Assembly (NCBI GenBank): GCA_005777415.1
Contig: SXMI01000270.1
Location: 1-25,799 of the forward strand
DNA length: 25,799 bases
Reading direction: 5' to 3'
DNA from: Actinomycetota bacterium
Lineage (GTDB): Bacteria > Actinomycetota > Acidimicrobiia > Acidimicrobiales > Microtrichaceae
The position numbers were made by a program, and so were the translations under genes. The notes beneath the pieces were generated by a model. That model was not told the origin of the DNA and did no database searches. It saw nothing but the letters and a program-made list of their open reading frames with translations. Below, piece by piece: positions 13,471-21,164 of the stretch; the first letter of the stretch is position 1, and each line of letters opens with the position of its first letter.

Positions 13471-15090
13471 TTAGCCCTGAGCCGGGCGACCCCGCGCCGA
13501 CAGCTCGTCGATGCGAACGCTGTGGCGGCCGTCCTGGGCCTCGCCCAGCTCCGTGATCCACAGCAGGACGAGTCGCCCCGGGGCCCCTCGGGTGTCCACC
13601 TCGATCGTTCCCCGGACGCCCTGCACCTCGGCCGACGGGGTGAGACGTCCCAGATCGATGGCATCGGTGGACTCGGCGTCGATGACGTAGACGGATCCGC
13701 TCCAGCCGTCGTCGCTCGACTGGATCCGGACCCGGTCGACCAGGGACCGGGACTCGAGGACCAGCGCCACGCCCACACCGGTCTTGGCCCCGAAGAAACC
13801 GCGTTCGTCGTAGAGCTCCGTCTGCCAGCCCGTGGCCGGGTCGCCGTCGGCGACCGCCGGCGCATCACCGTCGTTCTCACCCCTCGTCCCGCTGCCCTGG
13901 GGGTCGAAGGTGCCGACCCGGGCGATCGCCAAGGGCTCGAGCTCCTGGGCCGGGGTCGTCGTCGCCGGCTCGGCTGGGACCTCCTCTTGTCGCGACTCCC
14001 GCACCAGGAGTCCGGCCACCGTCAGCGCGGCACCGACGAGGACGATCATGAGGGCGGGCAGCAGCCAGCCGCGTTCGGATGCGGTGAAGGACTCCGGATC
14101 CTCGCCGTGGTGGTCGGGGCCCGGGCCCGCCTCGAAGCCCGTGGGTGGTCCGGGGACGTGCACGCTCCCGCCGAGCAGGGCCGCCCGGAAGTCGGCCGCG
14201 GTCGAGAAGCGGTCGTTCGGGTCCATCGCCAACGCGACCATCAGGACCTCGGCGAGGTGGTGGGGGACATCGGCGCGCACCTGTCGTGGGTCCAGCGGGG
14301 CCGTGTGCAGCCTGGCGAGTGCGACGGCGGCTGCCGTGTCCCCGTCGAACGGGCTCCGACCCGTGACGCACTCGTAGAGCACCACGCCGAGCGAGTACAG
14401 GTCGGCGCGACCGTCGAGGTCGACCTGCTGCAGCTGTTCGGGGGCCAGATAGGTGGCGGTCCCCACCAGCGAGCCCTCCTGGGTCAGCTGGGTCTGGCCG
14501 TCGGCGACGGCGATCCCGAAGTCGGCCAGCTTCACCCGACCGTCGCGGCACAACAGGATGTTCGACGGCTTGATGTCCCGGTGCACCAGGCCGGCCCGGT
14601 GAGCGGCCTCGAGGGCGTCGAGCACCCTCAGCCCGACCCGCTCCGTGGTGGCGGCGTCCAGGGCGCCCCGTTCGTCGAGCAGGTCTCGCAGCGTCGTCGC
14701 GTCGAGCAGCTCCATGACGATCGCCTCGCGCTCCCCGTCGCTGCAGGTGTCGAACACTCCGACCACTCCGGGGTCGTTGATGCTCGCCGCCGCCTTCGCC
14801 TCCTGACGGAACCGCTCGACGAACAGCGGGTCGGTCGCCAGGTGGGGGTGCAGGAGCTTCACCGCCACCCGCCGGGCGAGGACCGTGTCCGTTCCCTCCC
14901 AGACCTGGGCCATGCCGCCCGAGCCGATCAGCCGATCCAGCCGGTACCGGCCGCAGAGCACCAGACCGGAGAGCCCGGCACTGGTCGATGTGATCGGCGC
15001 GCCGGGGGGCGCGGATGTGATCGGTGCGCCGGGGGGCGCGGGTGTGATCGGTGCGCCGGGGTGCGTTCCGGCTCGGGTCTCATCCACCAT
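13471..15090 (-). CDS. Membrane Ser/Thr kinase with extracellular discoidin-like domain
   Basis: A 539-residue PknB-type kinase. All catalytic elements are present: glycine loop IGSGGMAQV (55-63), K78, E97, HRDIKPSN (170-177), DFG (190-192) and APE (216-218). A single TM helix is at about 343-363. The outer part (about 388-535) has the GDPATGWQTELY and VDRVRIQSSDDGWSG motifs of a galactose-binding/discoidin-like fold. The same tail follows the pseudokinase domain fused to MurJ in mycobacteria (Rv3910), but here the kinase looks active and MurJ is missing. ATG 15090 lies inside the end of the DUF6049 gene (11-bp overlap). The N-terminus has three 9-residue PGAPITxxP-type repeats. Confidence 0.9.
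   Translation of the reverse strand: MVDETRAGTHPGAPITPAPPGAPITSAPPGAPITSTSAGLSGLVLCGRYRLDRLIGSGGMAQVWEGTDTVLARRVAVKLLHPHLATDPLFVERFRQEAKAAASINDPGVVGVFDTCSDGEREAIVMELLDATTLRDLLDERGALDAATTERVGLRVLDALEAAHRAGLVHRDIKPSNILLCRDGRVKLADFGIAVADGQTQLTQEGSLVGTATYLAPEQLQQVDLDGRADLYSLGVVLYECVTGRSPFDGDTAAAVALARLHTAPLDPRQVRADVPHHLAEVLMVALAMDPNDRFSTAADFRAALLGGSVHVPGPPTGFEAGPGPDHHGEDPESFTASERGWLLPALMIVLVGAALTVAGLLVRESRQEEVPAEPATTTPAQELEPLAIARVGTFDPQGSGTRGENDGDAPAVADGDPATGWQTELYDERGFFGAKTGVGVALVLESRSLVDRVRIQSSDDGWSGSVYVIDAESTDAIDLGRLTPSAEVQGVRGTIEVDTRGAPGRLVLLWITELGEAQDGRHSVRIDELSARGRPAQG
14987..15065. repeat. 27-bp tandem repeat in the kinase N-terminus
   Basis: Three near-identical 27-bp units (14987-15013, 15014-15040, 15041-15065 truncated) encode repeats of nine residues around GAPITSAPP. 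The unit length keeps the frame, so copy number could vary without breaking the kinase. The repeats lie before the kinase domain in a flexible Pro/Ala segment. Confidence 0.88.
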
Positions 15091-17302
15091 CGGCGACGCT
15101 ACCGTCGGCGGGCGACGGTGGTCTCGGCACCCGGTCGGTGGGATCGGAACCGGACCCGCCCTCCGGATCCGGGGTGGCGCTGGGGTGCCGGCCGTCGTCC
15201 CGGACGGTGCGGCGTCGACGTCGCCGGACCGTCACGAGCCACCACCAGGCCAGGACCACCAGCGAGGCGATCGACAGGGCGGCACCGACCCCCGAGATGG
15301 TCGAGGCCTGCACGGGCAGGCGAACGGAGTCGATTCCGACCGAGTCGTCCGGGGAGGTCACATCCACCCGGACCACGGACTCGCCGGGAGCCCGGACCGT
15401 GACCCTCAGCTCGACCAAGTTCTCGCCCGGGACCAGCCGGACGGTCTGGCGCTCACCATCGGGGAGCTCCAGTCGACTGCTGCGGACCCGTAGGCCCACA
15501 TCGACCGGGTAGGGGAGGCCGTTGCGGAACCGGAGCGGGATGGTCGCGTCCCGGCTGGTGAGGACGACCTTGCGCTCCGGGGGCGCCTCGATCCGGCCGA
15601 GGAGCTCTCGTGACTCCCCGTCGATGGCGGCGTGCGAGGCCAGACGCACCGCCGGGTCGAGCGTTCGGGCCAGGCTCTGGGCGTTGACCAGGTCCCAGGT
15701 CCGCACCCTCGGCTCCACGGGTCCGACGACGCTGCGGACGCCGATGATCCTGGTCCGCGAGGAGCGGTACTCCGCCACGGGGCCCGCCTGGTCGACGACC
15801 GTGCGGGGTGCCAGCCCGGCCACCAGGTACTCCCCGTCCACGGGCCCGGCCGGTGGCGGGACCGCCTCGGGATCGGCCGTGAGCGGACCGGCTCCGGTGA
15901 GGGCGGGAACGAGCGCGAGCAGCACCGAGGGGTCGATCTGGGGTGGGACGAACAGGACCGACTGCGGACCGGGGAACGAGTCGGTGTCGTCCTCGACGGC
16001 GTTGAACCAGTCGCCGCTGAGCTCGGCGGCCACGAGGTTGGCGACGACGCCGGGGTCGAGGTCGGGCTCGAGCGAGAGCAGTCCGAGGAGCGGATCGTCC
16101 GCCACCACCGTCAGCGGCGCGGGTGGTGCCTCGTCGGCGGTCGTCGGCTGCCCGCCGGTCAGGACCATGGTGCGGCTCCGGGCCGTTCGGTCGTCGGTGT
16201 CGTCGGGCAGGACGAGCCGGTCGACCGGCAGGACGACCCGGGTGGTCCCGAGCGCCGTGATGGCCGGGAGCGCCTCCGGGGTCAGCGTGTCGTCGAGCAG
16301 CCAGGTGTGTTCGACCGGCCGCTGGAGCGTCTCGGCCTCGACGACCCGTGACCCGATGGCGAGCTCGTCCTGGAGCACGTCGAGTCCGTTGGCCGTGATG
16401 ATGCCGCCCACGTCGACCGGCACGTCCGTCCGTCGGATGCTGCGGGCCCGCAGGCCCGGACGCTGGAGCGCCGCGGTGAGGGCCTCGGCGGTGAGTGTCT
16501 CGGACCGCCCGGCCCCGGTGAGCAGGTTCGGGCTGATGGCGAGCGAGAGCGGCGCCTCGGGCACGGCCTCGAGCAGGCCGGCCACGTCGTCGAGGGTCGA
16601 CAGCAACTCGTCGTCGACGACCGACCTGCCGTCCGGCGTGAGCGACGGCGGCCCGTCGAGTCCGAGGGCGAGCGTCACCGACGTCCGGGCCGGCCGGCCG
16701 TCCCGGCCCACCGGCGCCGTCTCCGGCGGTCGGACCATGAACACGGTCCGCTCCCACAGGCTGGAACCGTCGGCGGCCACGAGCTCGAGCGAGACCGGGT
16801 GGATGCCGTCATCGGGGACCACCAGCACGCCGGTGGCACCGGTGCTGGAGTTGGTGATCTGCAAGGGGATGATCCAGCCGGCCGCCGGGTTCCCGAGCAG
16901 GGCCGCCGGCAGTTCGATCGGCCCCTGCAGGACCGACCCCGCCGATCCGCCGTTGGCGACGCGAGCGACCTCGGCCCGGAGGTCCGAACCGCCGCTCAGC
17001 CGCCGGTGGATCCGGACCTCCATGGGCGAGTCCGGCGGGACCGCCGTCGTCGGGGCGAACCGCAGCTCGAAGGTGCCGGTCGGAGGGACCGACGGCGACA
17101 CGAAGGTCACCTCGAGGTCCGGCTCCGCCGGTGCGGGTTGCGGTGCTGGTTGCTGCGCGATCGAGGGTGATCCCCCTGCGGGCAGGGCCCCGGTCGCCCC
17201 GACGGCCGCCGCCACGACGGCCGCCGCCACGACGGCCACCGCGAACGCAACGAGGGGTCGCCGGGTGAACGACCCGGTGCGGGATGCCGGGCGTCCCCTC
17301 AC
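15080..17302 (-). CDS. DUF6049-type membrane-anchored envelope protein
   Basis: A 740-residue protein related to the family next to murJ in Actinobacteria (Rv3909 in M. tuberculosis). The start is GTG at 17302, overlapping the GNAT stop (GTGA). An N-terminal signal/anchor (PLVAFAVAVVAAAVVAAAVG, about 16-35) and a C-terminal TM (SIASLVVLAWWWLVTV) followed by RRRRRR place most of the protein outside the membrane. The ectodomain has beta-rich segments and an internal polysaccharide-deacetylase-like part (LSLAISPNLLTG). No catalytic residues can be named. The function is unknown; its coupling to the kinase gene suggests a common envelope role. The open frame beyond 17302 belongs to the GNAT gene and the repeat array. 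Confidence 0.75.
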   Translation of the reverse strand: MRGRPASRTGSFTRRPLVAFAVAVVAAAVVAAAVGATGALPAGGSPSIAQQPAPQPAPAEPDLEVTFVSPSVPPTGTFELRFAPTTAVPPDSPMEVRIHRRLSGGSDLRAEVARVANGGSAGSVLQGPIELPAALLGNPAAGWIIPLQITNSSTGATGVLVVPDDGIHPVSLELVAADGSSLWERTVFMVRPPETAPVGRDGRPARTSVTLALGLDGPPSLTPDGRSVVDDELLSTLDDVAGLLEAVPEAPLSLAISPNLLTGAGRSETLTAEALTAALQRPGLRARSIRRTDVPVDVGGIITANGLDVLQDELAIGSRVVEAETLQRPVEHTWLLDDTLTPEALPAITALGTTRVVLPVDRLVLPDDTDDRTARSRTMVLTGGQPTTADEAPPAPLTVVADDPLLGLLSLEPDLDPGVVANLVAAELSGDWFNAVEDDTDSFPGPQSVLFVPPQIDPSVLLALVPALTGAGPLTADPEAVPPPAGPVDGEYLVAGLAPRTVVDQAGPVAEYRSSRTRIIGVRSVVGPVEPRVRTWDLVNAQSLARTLDPAVRLASHAAIDGESRELLGRIEAPPERKVVLTSRDATIPLRFRNGLPYPVDVGLRVRSSRLELPDGERQTVRLVPGENLVELRVTVRAPGESVVRVDVTSPDDSVGIDSVRLPVQASTISGVGAALSIASLVVLAWWWLVTVRRRRRRTVRDDGRHPSATPDPEGGSGSDPTDRVPRPPSPADGSVADGG

Positions 17303-18033
17303 GGGATCCCGCGGACGAGGACGACGAGGTCGCTCGGGGTCATCCGGAACCCCAGGTGGTGGTAGAGCCGCAGTGCCCGTTCGTTGTCGACCTGGGTGTT
17401 CACGAGCAGTCGACTGCAGCGGTGGCGGTCGGCCCACCGGAGCGCGTCCTGGCACAGCGCCGTGGCCAGGCCCGATCCGGCATGCTCCGGGTCGGTCGCC
17501 AGGCGCTGCAGGAACGCCTGGGAGCTGCTCCGCCCGGTGATCGCGTAGGCCACCACGACCCCGTCGGACTCGGCGACCCGGAACCGGGCCGACGGGGTGG
17601 CCGTCTCGGCGTCGTGCATCGACGCGGCGTCGAGCCGCCAGAACTCGGGGAACGCCCGGTGGTCGACCCGGAGGGCGGCGGGCCGGTCCCGGCGGCGCGC
17701 CCGGCGCAGCCGCACACCGACCGGAGGGTGCGGTCGTCCGAGGTCGGAGGACCCCGGGTCGACGGCGAGCACCCGCAGCCGGTCGAACTCCTCGAACCCC
17801 AGTCGGACGAACGGTCCGGTCTCGTCCGGGTGGAGCGCCGAGGTGATCACCGATGTGTACCCGGCGGCGGACAGCCGCTCCACGCACACGTGGAGGCTGT
17901 CGTCGTGGATCCGCACCGTGTCGGGGGCCAGGGCGAGGTAGGCGATCCGCGGGTCGGCGTGCCACGGGCCGATCCGAAAGCGGTCTCGTCCCACGGTCAG
18001 GGTCGCTCGGGAGGTCACGGCGCGGGAGGTCAT
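17299..18033 (-). CDS. GNAT family N-acetyltransferase
   Basis: A 244-residue protein whose C-terminal half is a GNAT fold: VVAYAITGRSSSQAFLQRLA, then DPEHAGSGLATALCQDAL with the acetyl-CoA-binding GSGLA loop, and NTQVDNERALRLYHHLGF, the usual last helix and strand. The first ~100 residues are a second, degenerate acyltransferase-like half (YTSVITSALHPDE, FVRLGFEEFDRL). The substrate is unknown. ATG at 18033 is chosen as the first start downstream of a TACGCT -10 at 18078-18073; the Shine-Dalgarno is weak. It is the first gene of the overlapping GNAT-DUF6049-kinase operon, where M. tuberculosis has a Nudix gene instead. Confidence 0.8.
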   Translation of the reverse strand: MTSRAVTSRATLTVGRDRFRIGPWHADPRIAYLALAPDTVRIHDDSLHVCVERLSAAGYTSVITSALHPDETGPFVRLGFEEFDRLRVLAVDPGSSDLGRPHPPVGVRLRRARRRDRPAALRVDHRAFPEFWRLDAASMHDAETATPSARFRVAESDGVVVAYAITGRSSSQAFLQRLATDPEHAGSGLATALCQDALRWADRHRCSRLLVNTQVDNERALRLYHHLGFRMTPSDLVVLVRGIP

Positions 18034-18072
18034 GGTGCGGATCAGCTCGGCACGCCCTCGGTGCCGACCCAG

Positions 18073-18078
18073 AGCGTA
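18073..18078 (-). promoter_or_regulatory. Candidate -10 of the GNAT-DUF6049-kinase operon
   Basis: TACGCT on the minus strand would start transcription near 18066, 33 bases before the GNAT ATG. Its -35 would fall inside the first unit of the tandem repeat array, so repeat copies supply the upstream promoter DNA. Confidence 0.35.
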
Positions 18079-18079
18079 C

Positions 18080-18239
18080 GGGGCGGGGCCGACCCGGTGG
18101 GTATGGGGCGGGGCCGACCCGGTGGGTATGGGGCGGGGCCGACCCGGTGGGTATGGGGCGGGGCCGACCCGCAAGGGGAAACCGGGCGGGGCCGACCCGC
18201 AAGGGGAAACCGGGCGGGGCCGACCCGCAAGGGGAAACC
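18080..18239. repeat. Compound tandem repeat, 3 x 25 bp plus 3 x 28 bp
   Basis: Three identical 25-bp units (18080-18104, 18105-18129, 18130-18154) are followed by three identical 28-bp units (18156-18183, 18184-18211, 18212-18239). All six share the 15-bp core GGGCGGGGCCGACCC; the first type adds GGTGGGTAT, the second GCAAGGGGAAACC. The units are contiguous, so this is not a CRISPR. The array fills most of the gap between the divergent GNAT and CCA-enzyme genes. Confidence 0.95.
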
Positions 18240-18267
18240 GGGCGCCGGGGGCTCCGTCGTGTCCCGG

Positions 18268-18280
18268 TACGATCGGTCCG
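18268..18280 (+). promoter_or_regulatory. Leaderless-type promoter of the CCA-enzyme gene
   Basis: TACGAT (18268-18273) is followed by six bases and then GTG at 18280, so the expected first transcribed base is the G of the start codon. No Shine-Dalgarno precedes this GTG. The spacing is exactly that of actinobacterial leaderless transcripts and supports the chosen start. Confidence 0.55.
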
Positions 18281-19788
18281 TGGGTCCTGAGCGCGTCCGT
18301 CGTCTGATCGAAGAGGTCGCGCCGTTGACCGAGGTCTTCGAGCAGGCCGGCCGTCGGCTGTACCTGGTGGGGGGCAGCGTCCGTGACCTCTTTGTTGCCG
18401 GGGACGGTGTCGTCGCCGAGGCCGGTGTCGTTGCCGAGGCCGGTGTCGTCGCCGGCGCAGTGACGGGCGACGCGGCGGCGACGGTGGACGGCGACGGCCT
18501 CCCGGTGTCCCCCGACGTCGACCTGACCACCGACGCGCACCCGGACGAGATCAAGGCCATCGTGGGGCCGGTCGTCGACGCGCTGTGGACCACCGGCGAG
18601 CGATTCGGGACGATCGGCGTCCGCTCGGGGGGCCGTGACATCGAGATCACCACGCACCGGGCCGAGGCGTACCGTCCCGACAGCCGCAAGCCCGAGGTCG
18701 CCTTCAGCACCGACGTGCTCGACGACCTGAGTCGGCGGGACTTCACCGTCAACGCCATGGCGCTCGAGGTGACCTCGGCCTCCCCGACGCTGATCGATCC
18801 CCACGACGGTCTCGCCGACCTCAACGCCGGGATCCTGCGCACCCCGCTGTCGCCGGAGGAGTCCTTCTCCGACGATCCCCTGCGGATGCTGCGGGCGGCT
18901 CGCTTCGTGGCCCGGTTCGGGTTGCGTCCGACCGACGAGCTGGTCGAGGCGGTCCGCAACGGCCTGGACCGGATGGAGATCGTCTCGGCCGAGCGCGTCC
19001 GGGACGAGTTGTGCAAGCTCGTCGTGGTTCCCGACCCGTCCGCCGGCCTCTGGTTCGCCAGCGACACGGGATTGGCGATGACCTTCCTGCCGGAACTGCC
19101 CGACATGCGACTGGAGCAGGACCCGATCCACCGTCACAAGGACGTGCTGACGCACACGATCGCCGTCGTCGCCCAGTCCGAGTGCCGGCTCCGGGTCCGA
19201 CTCGCCGCCCTGTTCCACGACGTCGGCAAGCCCAAGACGCGGTCGGTGGGCCCGAAGGGTGTCTCGTTCCACCACCACGAGGTCGTGGGCGCCCGTATGA
19301 CCCGGGACCGGATGAAGGCCCTCCGGTTCTCCAAGGCGCTCGTCGACGACGTCACCCAGCTCGTGTACCTCCACCTGCGGTTCCACACGTACCAGATGGG
19401 GTGGAGCGACTCGGCGGTCCGCCGGTTCGTCCGTGATGCCGGTCCGCTCCTCGAGGACCTGATCGCGCTGACCCGGGCGGACTGCACCACCCGGAACCAG
19501 CGCAAGGCGGCGGCGCTGAGCCGCCGGATCGACGAGCTCGAGGAGCGCATCGCCGCCCTGCAGGAGGCCGAGGCGGTGCGATCGATCCGTCCCGACCTGG
19601 ACGGCGCCGAGGTGATGCGCCACCTGGACATCGGACCCGGACCGATGGTCGGCCGGGCGCTCGCGCACCTGCTGGAGCTCCGGCTCGACCAGGGGCCGAT
19701 GGACCGTGATGCCGCCCTGGCGGCGCTCGACGAATGGTACGGATCACAGGACGGCACCGGTGGGGGCCGCGACGGGAGGAGCAGCTGA
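18280..19788 (+). CDS. CCA tRNA nucleotidyltransferase / poly(A) polymerase family
   Basis: A 502-residue class II nucleotidyltransferase with an HD domain, equivalent to M. tuberculosis pcnA (Rv3907c). It adds or repairs the tRNA 3' CCA end. The head motif GGSVRD is at 31-36 and the metal-binding DVD at 79-81 (in SPDVDLTTDAHP); then RRDFTVNAMAL, DPLRMLRAARFVARFGL, and the HD motif LFHDVGKPKT at about residue 312. Between GGSVRD and DVD lies an unusual insertion of about 35 residues built on VVAEAG repeats, where the family normally has a few residues. The start is GTG 18280 (leaderless pattern); GTG 18259 is an alternative. The end overlaps the next gene (TGATG). Confidence 0.93.
   Translation: MGPERVRRLIEEVAPLTEVFEQAGRRLYLVGGSVRDLFVAGDGVVAEAGVVAEAGVVAGAVTGDAAATVDGDGLPVSPDVDLTTDAHPDEIKAIVGPVVDALWTTGERFGTIGVRSGGRDIEITTHRAEAYRPDSRKPEVAFSTDVLDDLSRRDFTVNAMALEVTSASPTLIDPHDGLADLNAGILRTPLSPEESFSDDPLRMLRAARFVARFGLRPTDELVEAVRNGLDRMEIVSAERVRDELCKLVVVPDPSAGLWFASDTGLAMTFLPELPDMRLEQDPIHRHKDVLTHTIAVVAQSECRLRVRLAALFHDVGKPKTRSVGPKGVSFHHHEVVGARMTRDRMKALRFSKALVDDVTQLVYLHLRFHTYQMGWSDSAVRRFVRDAGPLLEDLIALTRADCTTRNQRKAAALSRRIDELEERIAALQEAEAVRSIRPDLDGAEVMRHLDIGPGPMVGRALAHLLELRLDQGPMDRDAALAALDEWYGSQDGTGGGRDGRSS
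18406..18459. repeat. 18-bp coding repeat inside the CCA-enzyme gene
   Basis: GGTGTCGTCGCCGAGGCC occurs at 18406-18423, again with one change at 18424-18441, and a diverged third copy starts at 18442. It encodes GVVAEA repeats within the insertion between the two catalytic motifs and is frame-preserving. Confidence 0.85.
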
Positions 19789-20219
19789 TGGCGGGCATCG
19801 TGGTGGGTGTCGACGGGTCCGAGCACTCCCTGGCGGCGCTTCGTTGGGCGGCCGTCGAGGCGAGGTTGCGCGGATCGGCGATCCGGGTGGTCGGAGCATT
19901 CACCACCCCGTTGATGAGCACGGGCTACGAGGTGGCGGCCCCCGATCCGGACGATCTCCGGGCGGCCTCGGAGACCATGCTCGGCGCCGCCGTGGACGCC
20001 ACGTCAGCCGACGGACTCCTCGACGGCCTGGACGTGACGGTGGAGTCGCTCGAGGGGCACCCCGGTGAGCGGCTGATCACGCTGTCCGAGGACGCCGAGC
20101 TCCTGGTCGTGGGGTCCCGCGGCCACGGAGGATTCGTGGGGTTGCTGCTCGGCTCGGTCACGACCTACTGCGTGAACCACGCCCACTGTCCGGTGGTCGT
20201 GGTCCGGGGCTCCGACTGA
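19788..20219 (+). CDS. Universal stress protein (UspA family)
   Basis: A 143-residue single-domain Usp. It opens MAGIVVGVDGSEHSLAALRWA, and the ATP-binding motif is in VVGSRGHGGFVGLLLGSVT (G-2x-G-9x-G/S), followed by CPVVVVR. ATP-binding Usp proteins are common in Actinobacteria, often linked to dormancy or hypoxia; no specific role can be assigned here. ATG overlaps the CCA-gene stop (TGATG) and is preceded by GGAGGAG, so it is translationally coupled. Confidence 0.92.
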   Translation: MAGIVVGVDGSEHSLAALRWAAVEARLRGSAIRVVGAFTTPLMSTGYEVAAPDPDDLRAASETMLGAAVDATSADGLLDGLDVTVESLEGHPGERLITLSEDAELLVVGSRGHGGFVGLLLGSVTTYCVNHAHCPVVVVRGSD

Positions 20220-20246
20220 GGGACAGCGTCTGGATCAGACCCCGAG

Positions 20247-21053
20247 TCAGATCCCGAGCTTGCGGGCCCGGATCACGAGGGTCTCCGGTACCCACTCGCT
20301 GAGGGACGACCGGTGGAGGCTCGTTCCGGCGGTGCCGGCCTGCGGCTCCAGGACGGTGTCCACCCGGAAGCTCGCCCGCGTGAGCGTGGTGAACAGCTCG
20401 CCGAAGGAGTGGGGATGGGCGACCCCCTCGTCGGCTCCGGCCCTCCAGGCGATCGGGGTGGAACTCCAGGACGTCCGGGTGAGCGTCGGCGGCTGCTGTT
20501 CGGTGTCGTCGTCCTCGAGCATGGTCGCAAAGGGGTGGGGGAGCGACAGGAGGAACGGGGACTCAGGGGTCAGCACCCGGTGGACCTGTCGGACCACCCG
20601 GCTCAGGTCCTGCACGCCGGCGAGCGAGTAGACGGAGACCACCAGGTCGACGGCGTCGGCCCGCAGGAAGGCGAGGTCGGCCAGGTCGCTGTGGTGGAAC
20701 TCGATGCGGACCTCGGCCCGCTCGGCGGCGGCCCGGGCCTGGGCCAGTCGGGAGGTCGAGGACTCCACGGCGATGACACGGGCACCCCGCCGGGCCAGGG
20801 CGATCGCCGCGGCGCCGGTCCCGCAGCCCAGGTCCAGCACGCGTCGGCCGTCGACCGAGCCGATCAACTTGGCGAGCTGCTCGTGGTCCAGGTCGGGGCC
20901 CAGCTGCACCAGGTCGCCGGTCAGTTCCGTGCCGTGCGGGAAGCTCAGCGGAGGCAGCGGTTCGGGAGCGGCGTCCTCGGCGACCAGGACCGGCCGGCTG
21001 TCGAGGTTCCCCGCCGACGGATGCCGACGGACGGTGGTGGTTGGGGGAGCCAT
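20247..21053 (-). CDS. SAM-dependent class I methyltransferase
   Basis: A 268-residue methyltransferase. Motif I is RRVLDLGCGTGAAAIALA followed by ARVIAVESS, and DLVVSVYSLAGVQDLSRV gives motifs II-III (Methyltransf_11/25 type). The C-terminal half contains LLSLPHPFATM and a SLHRSSLSEWVPETLVIRA end, resembling small-molecule methyltransferases. The substrate is unknown. ATG at 21053 is the likely start; an in-frame GTG immediately upstream is possible. It converges with the Usp gene and diverges from the DUF5318 gene. Confidence 0.82.
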   Translation of the reverse strand: MAPPTTTVRRHPSAGNLDSRPVLVAEDAAPEPLPPLSFPHGTELTGDLVQLGPDLDHEQLAKLIGSVDGRRVLDLGCGTGAAAIALARRGARVIAVESSTSRLAQARAAAERAEVRIEFHHSDLADLAFLRADAVDLVVSVYSLAGVQDLSRVVRQVHRVLTPESPFLLSLPHPFATMLEDDDTEQQPPTLTRTSWSSTPIAWRAGADEGVAHPHSFGELFTTLTRASFRVDTVLEPQAGTAGTSLHRSSLSEWVPETLVIRARKLGI

Positions 21054-21151
21054 CACCGACCATTCTCGCCGTTCCCGGCCGTTCGGACGCGGACCGGTGG
21101 TGTGGATCACCGGTGGGATCGGTCCCCCTGCCGGATCGACGACACCGGGGG

Positions 21152-21164
21152 TACCGTGTCCTCG
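21152..21164 (+). promoter_or_regulatory. Leaderless-type promoter of the DUF5318 gene
   Basis: TACCGT (21152-21157) is followed by six bases and GTG at 21164, so transcription is expected to begin on the start codon. There is no Shine-Dalgarno before this GTG. It is the same geometry as at 18268-18280. Confidence 0.5.

Noticed and set aside
13372..15402. Long plus-strand open frame opposite the kinase
   Set aside because: It is an antisense shadow; the kinase motifs are complete on the minus strand.
15522..17540. Very long plus-strand open frame opposite the DUF6049 gene
   Set aside because: It is a mirror frame of a high-G+C gene; the sequence is low-complexity Arg/Ser/Gly with no recognisable domain, while the minus strand encodes a clear anchored protein.
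18080..18239. Regular repeats that could be taken for a CRISPR array
   Set aside because: The units are directly contiguous with no unique spacers, two unit lengths are used, and no cas genes are present.
20228..20240. GTCTG-GAT-CAGAC as a terminator between the convergent Usp and methyltransferase genes
   Set aside because: A 5-bp stem without a T-tract is too weak to call.
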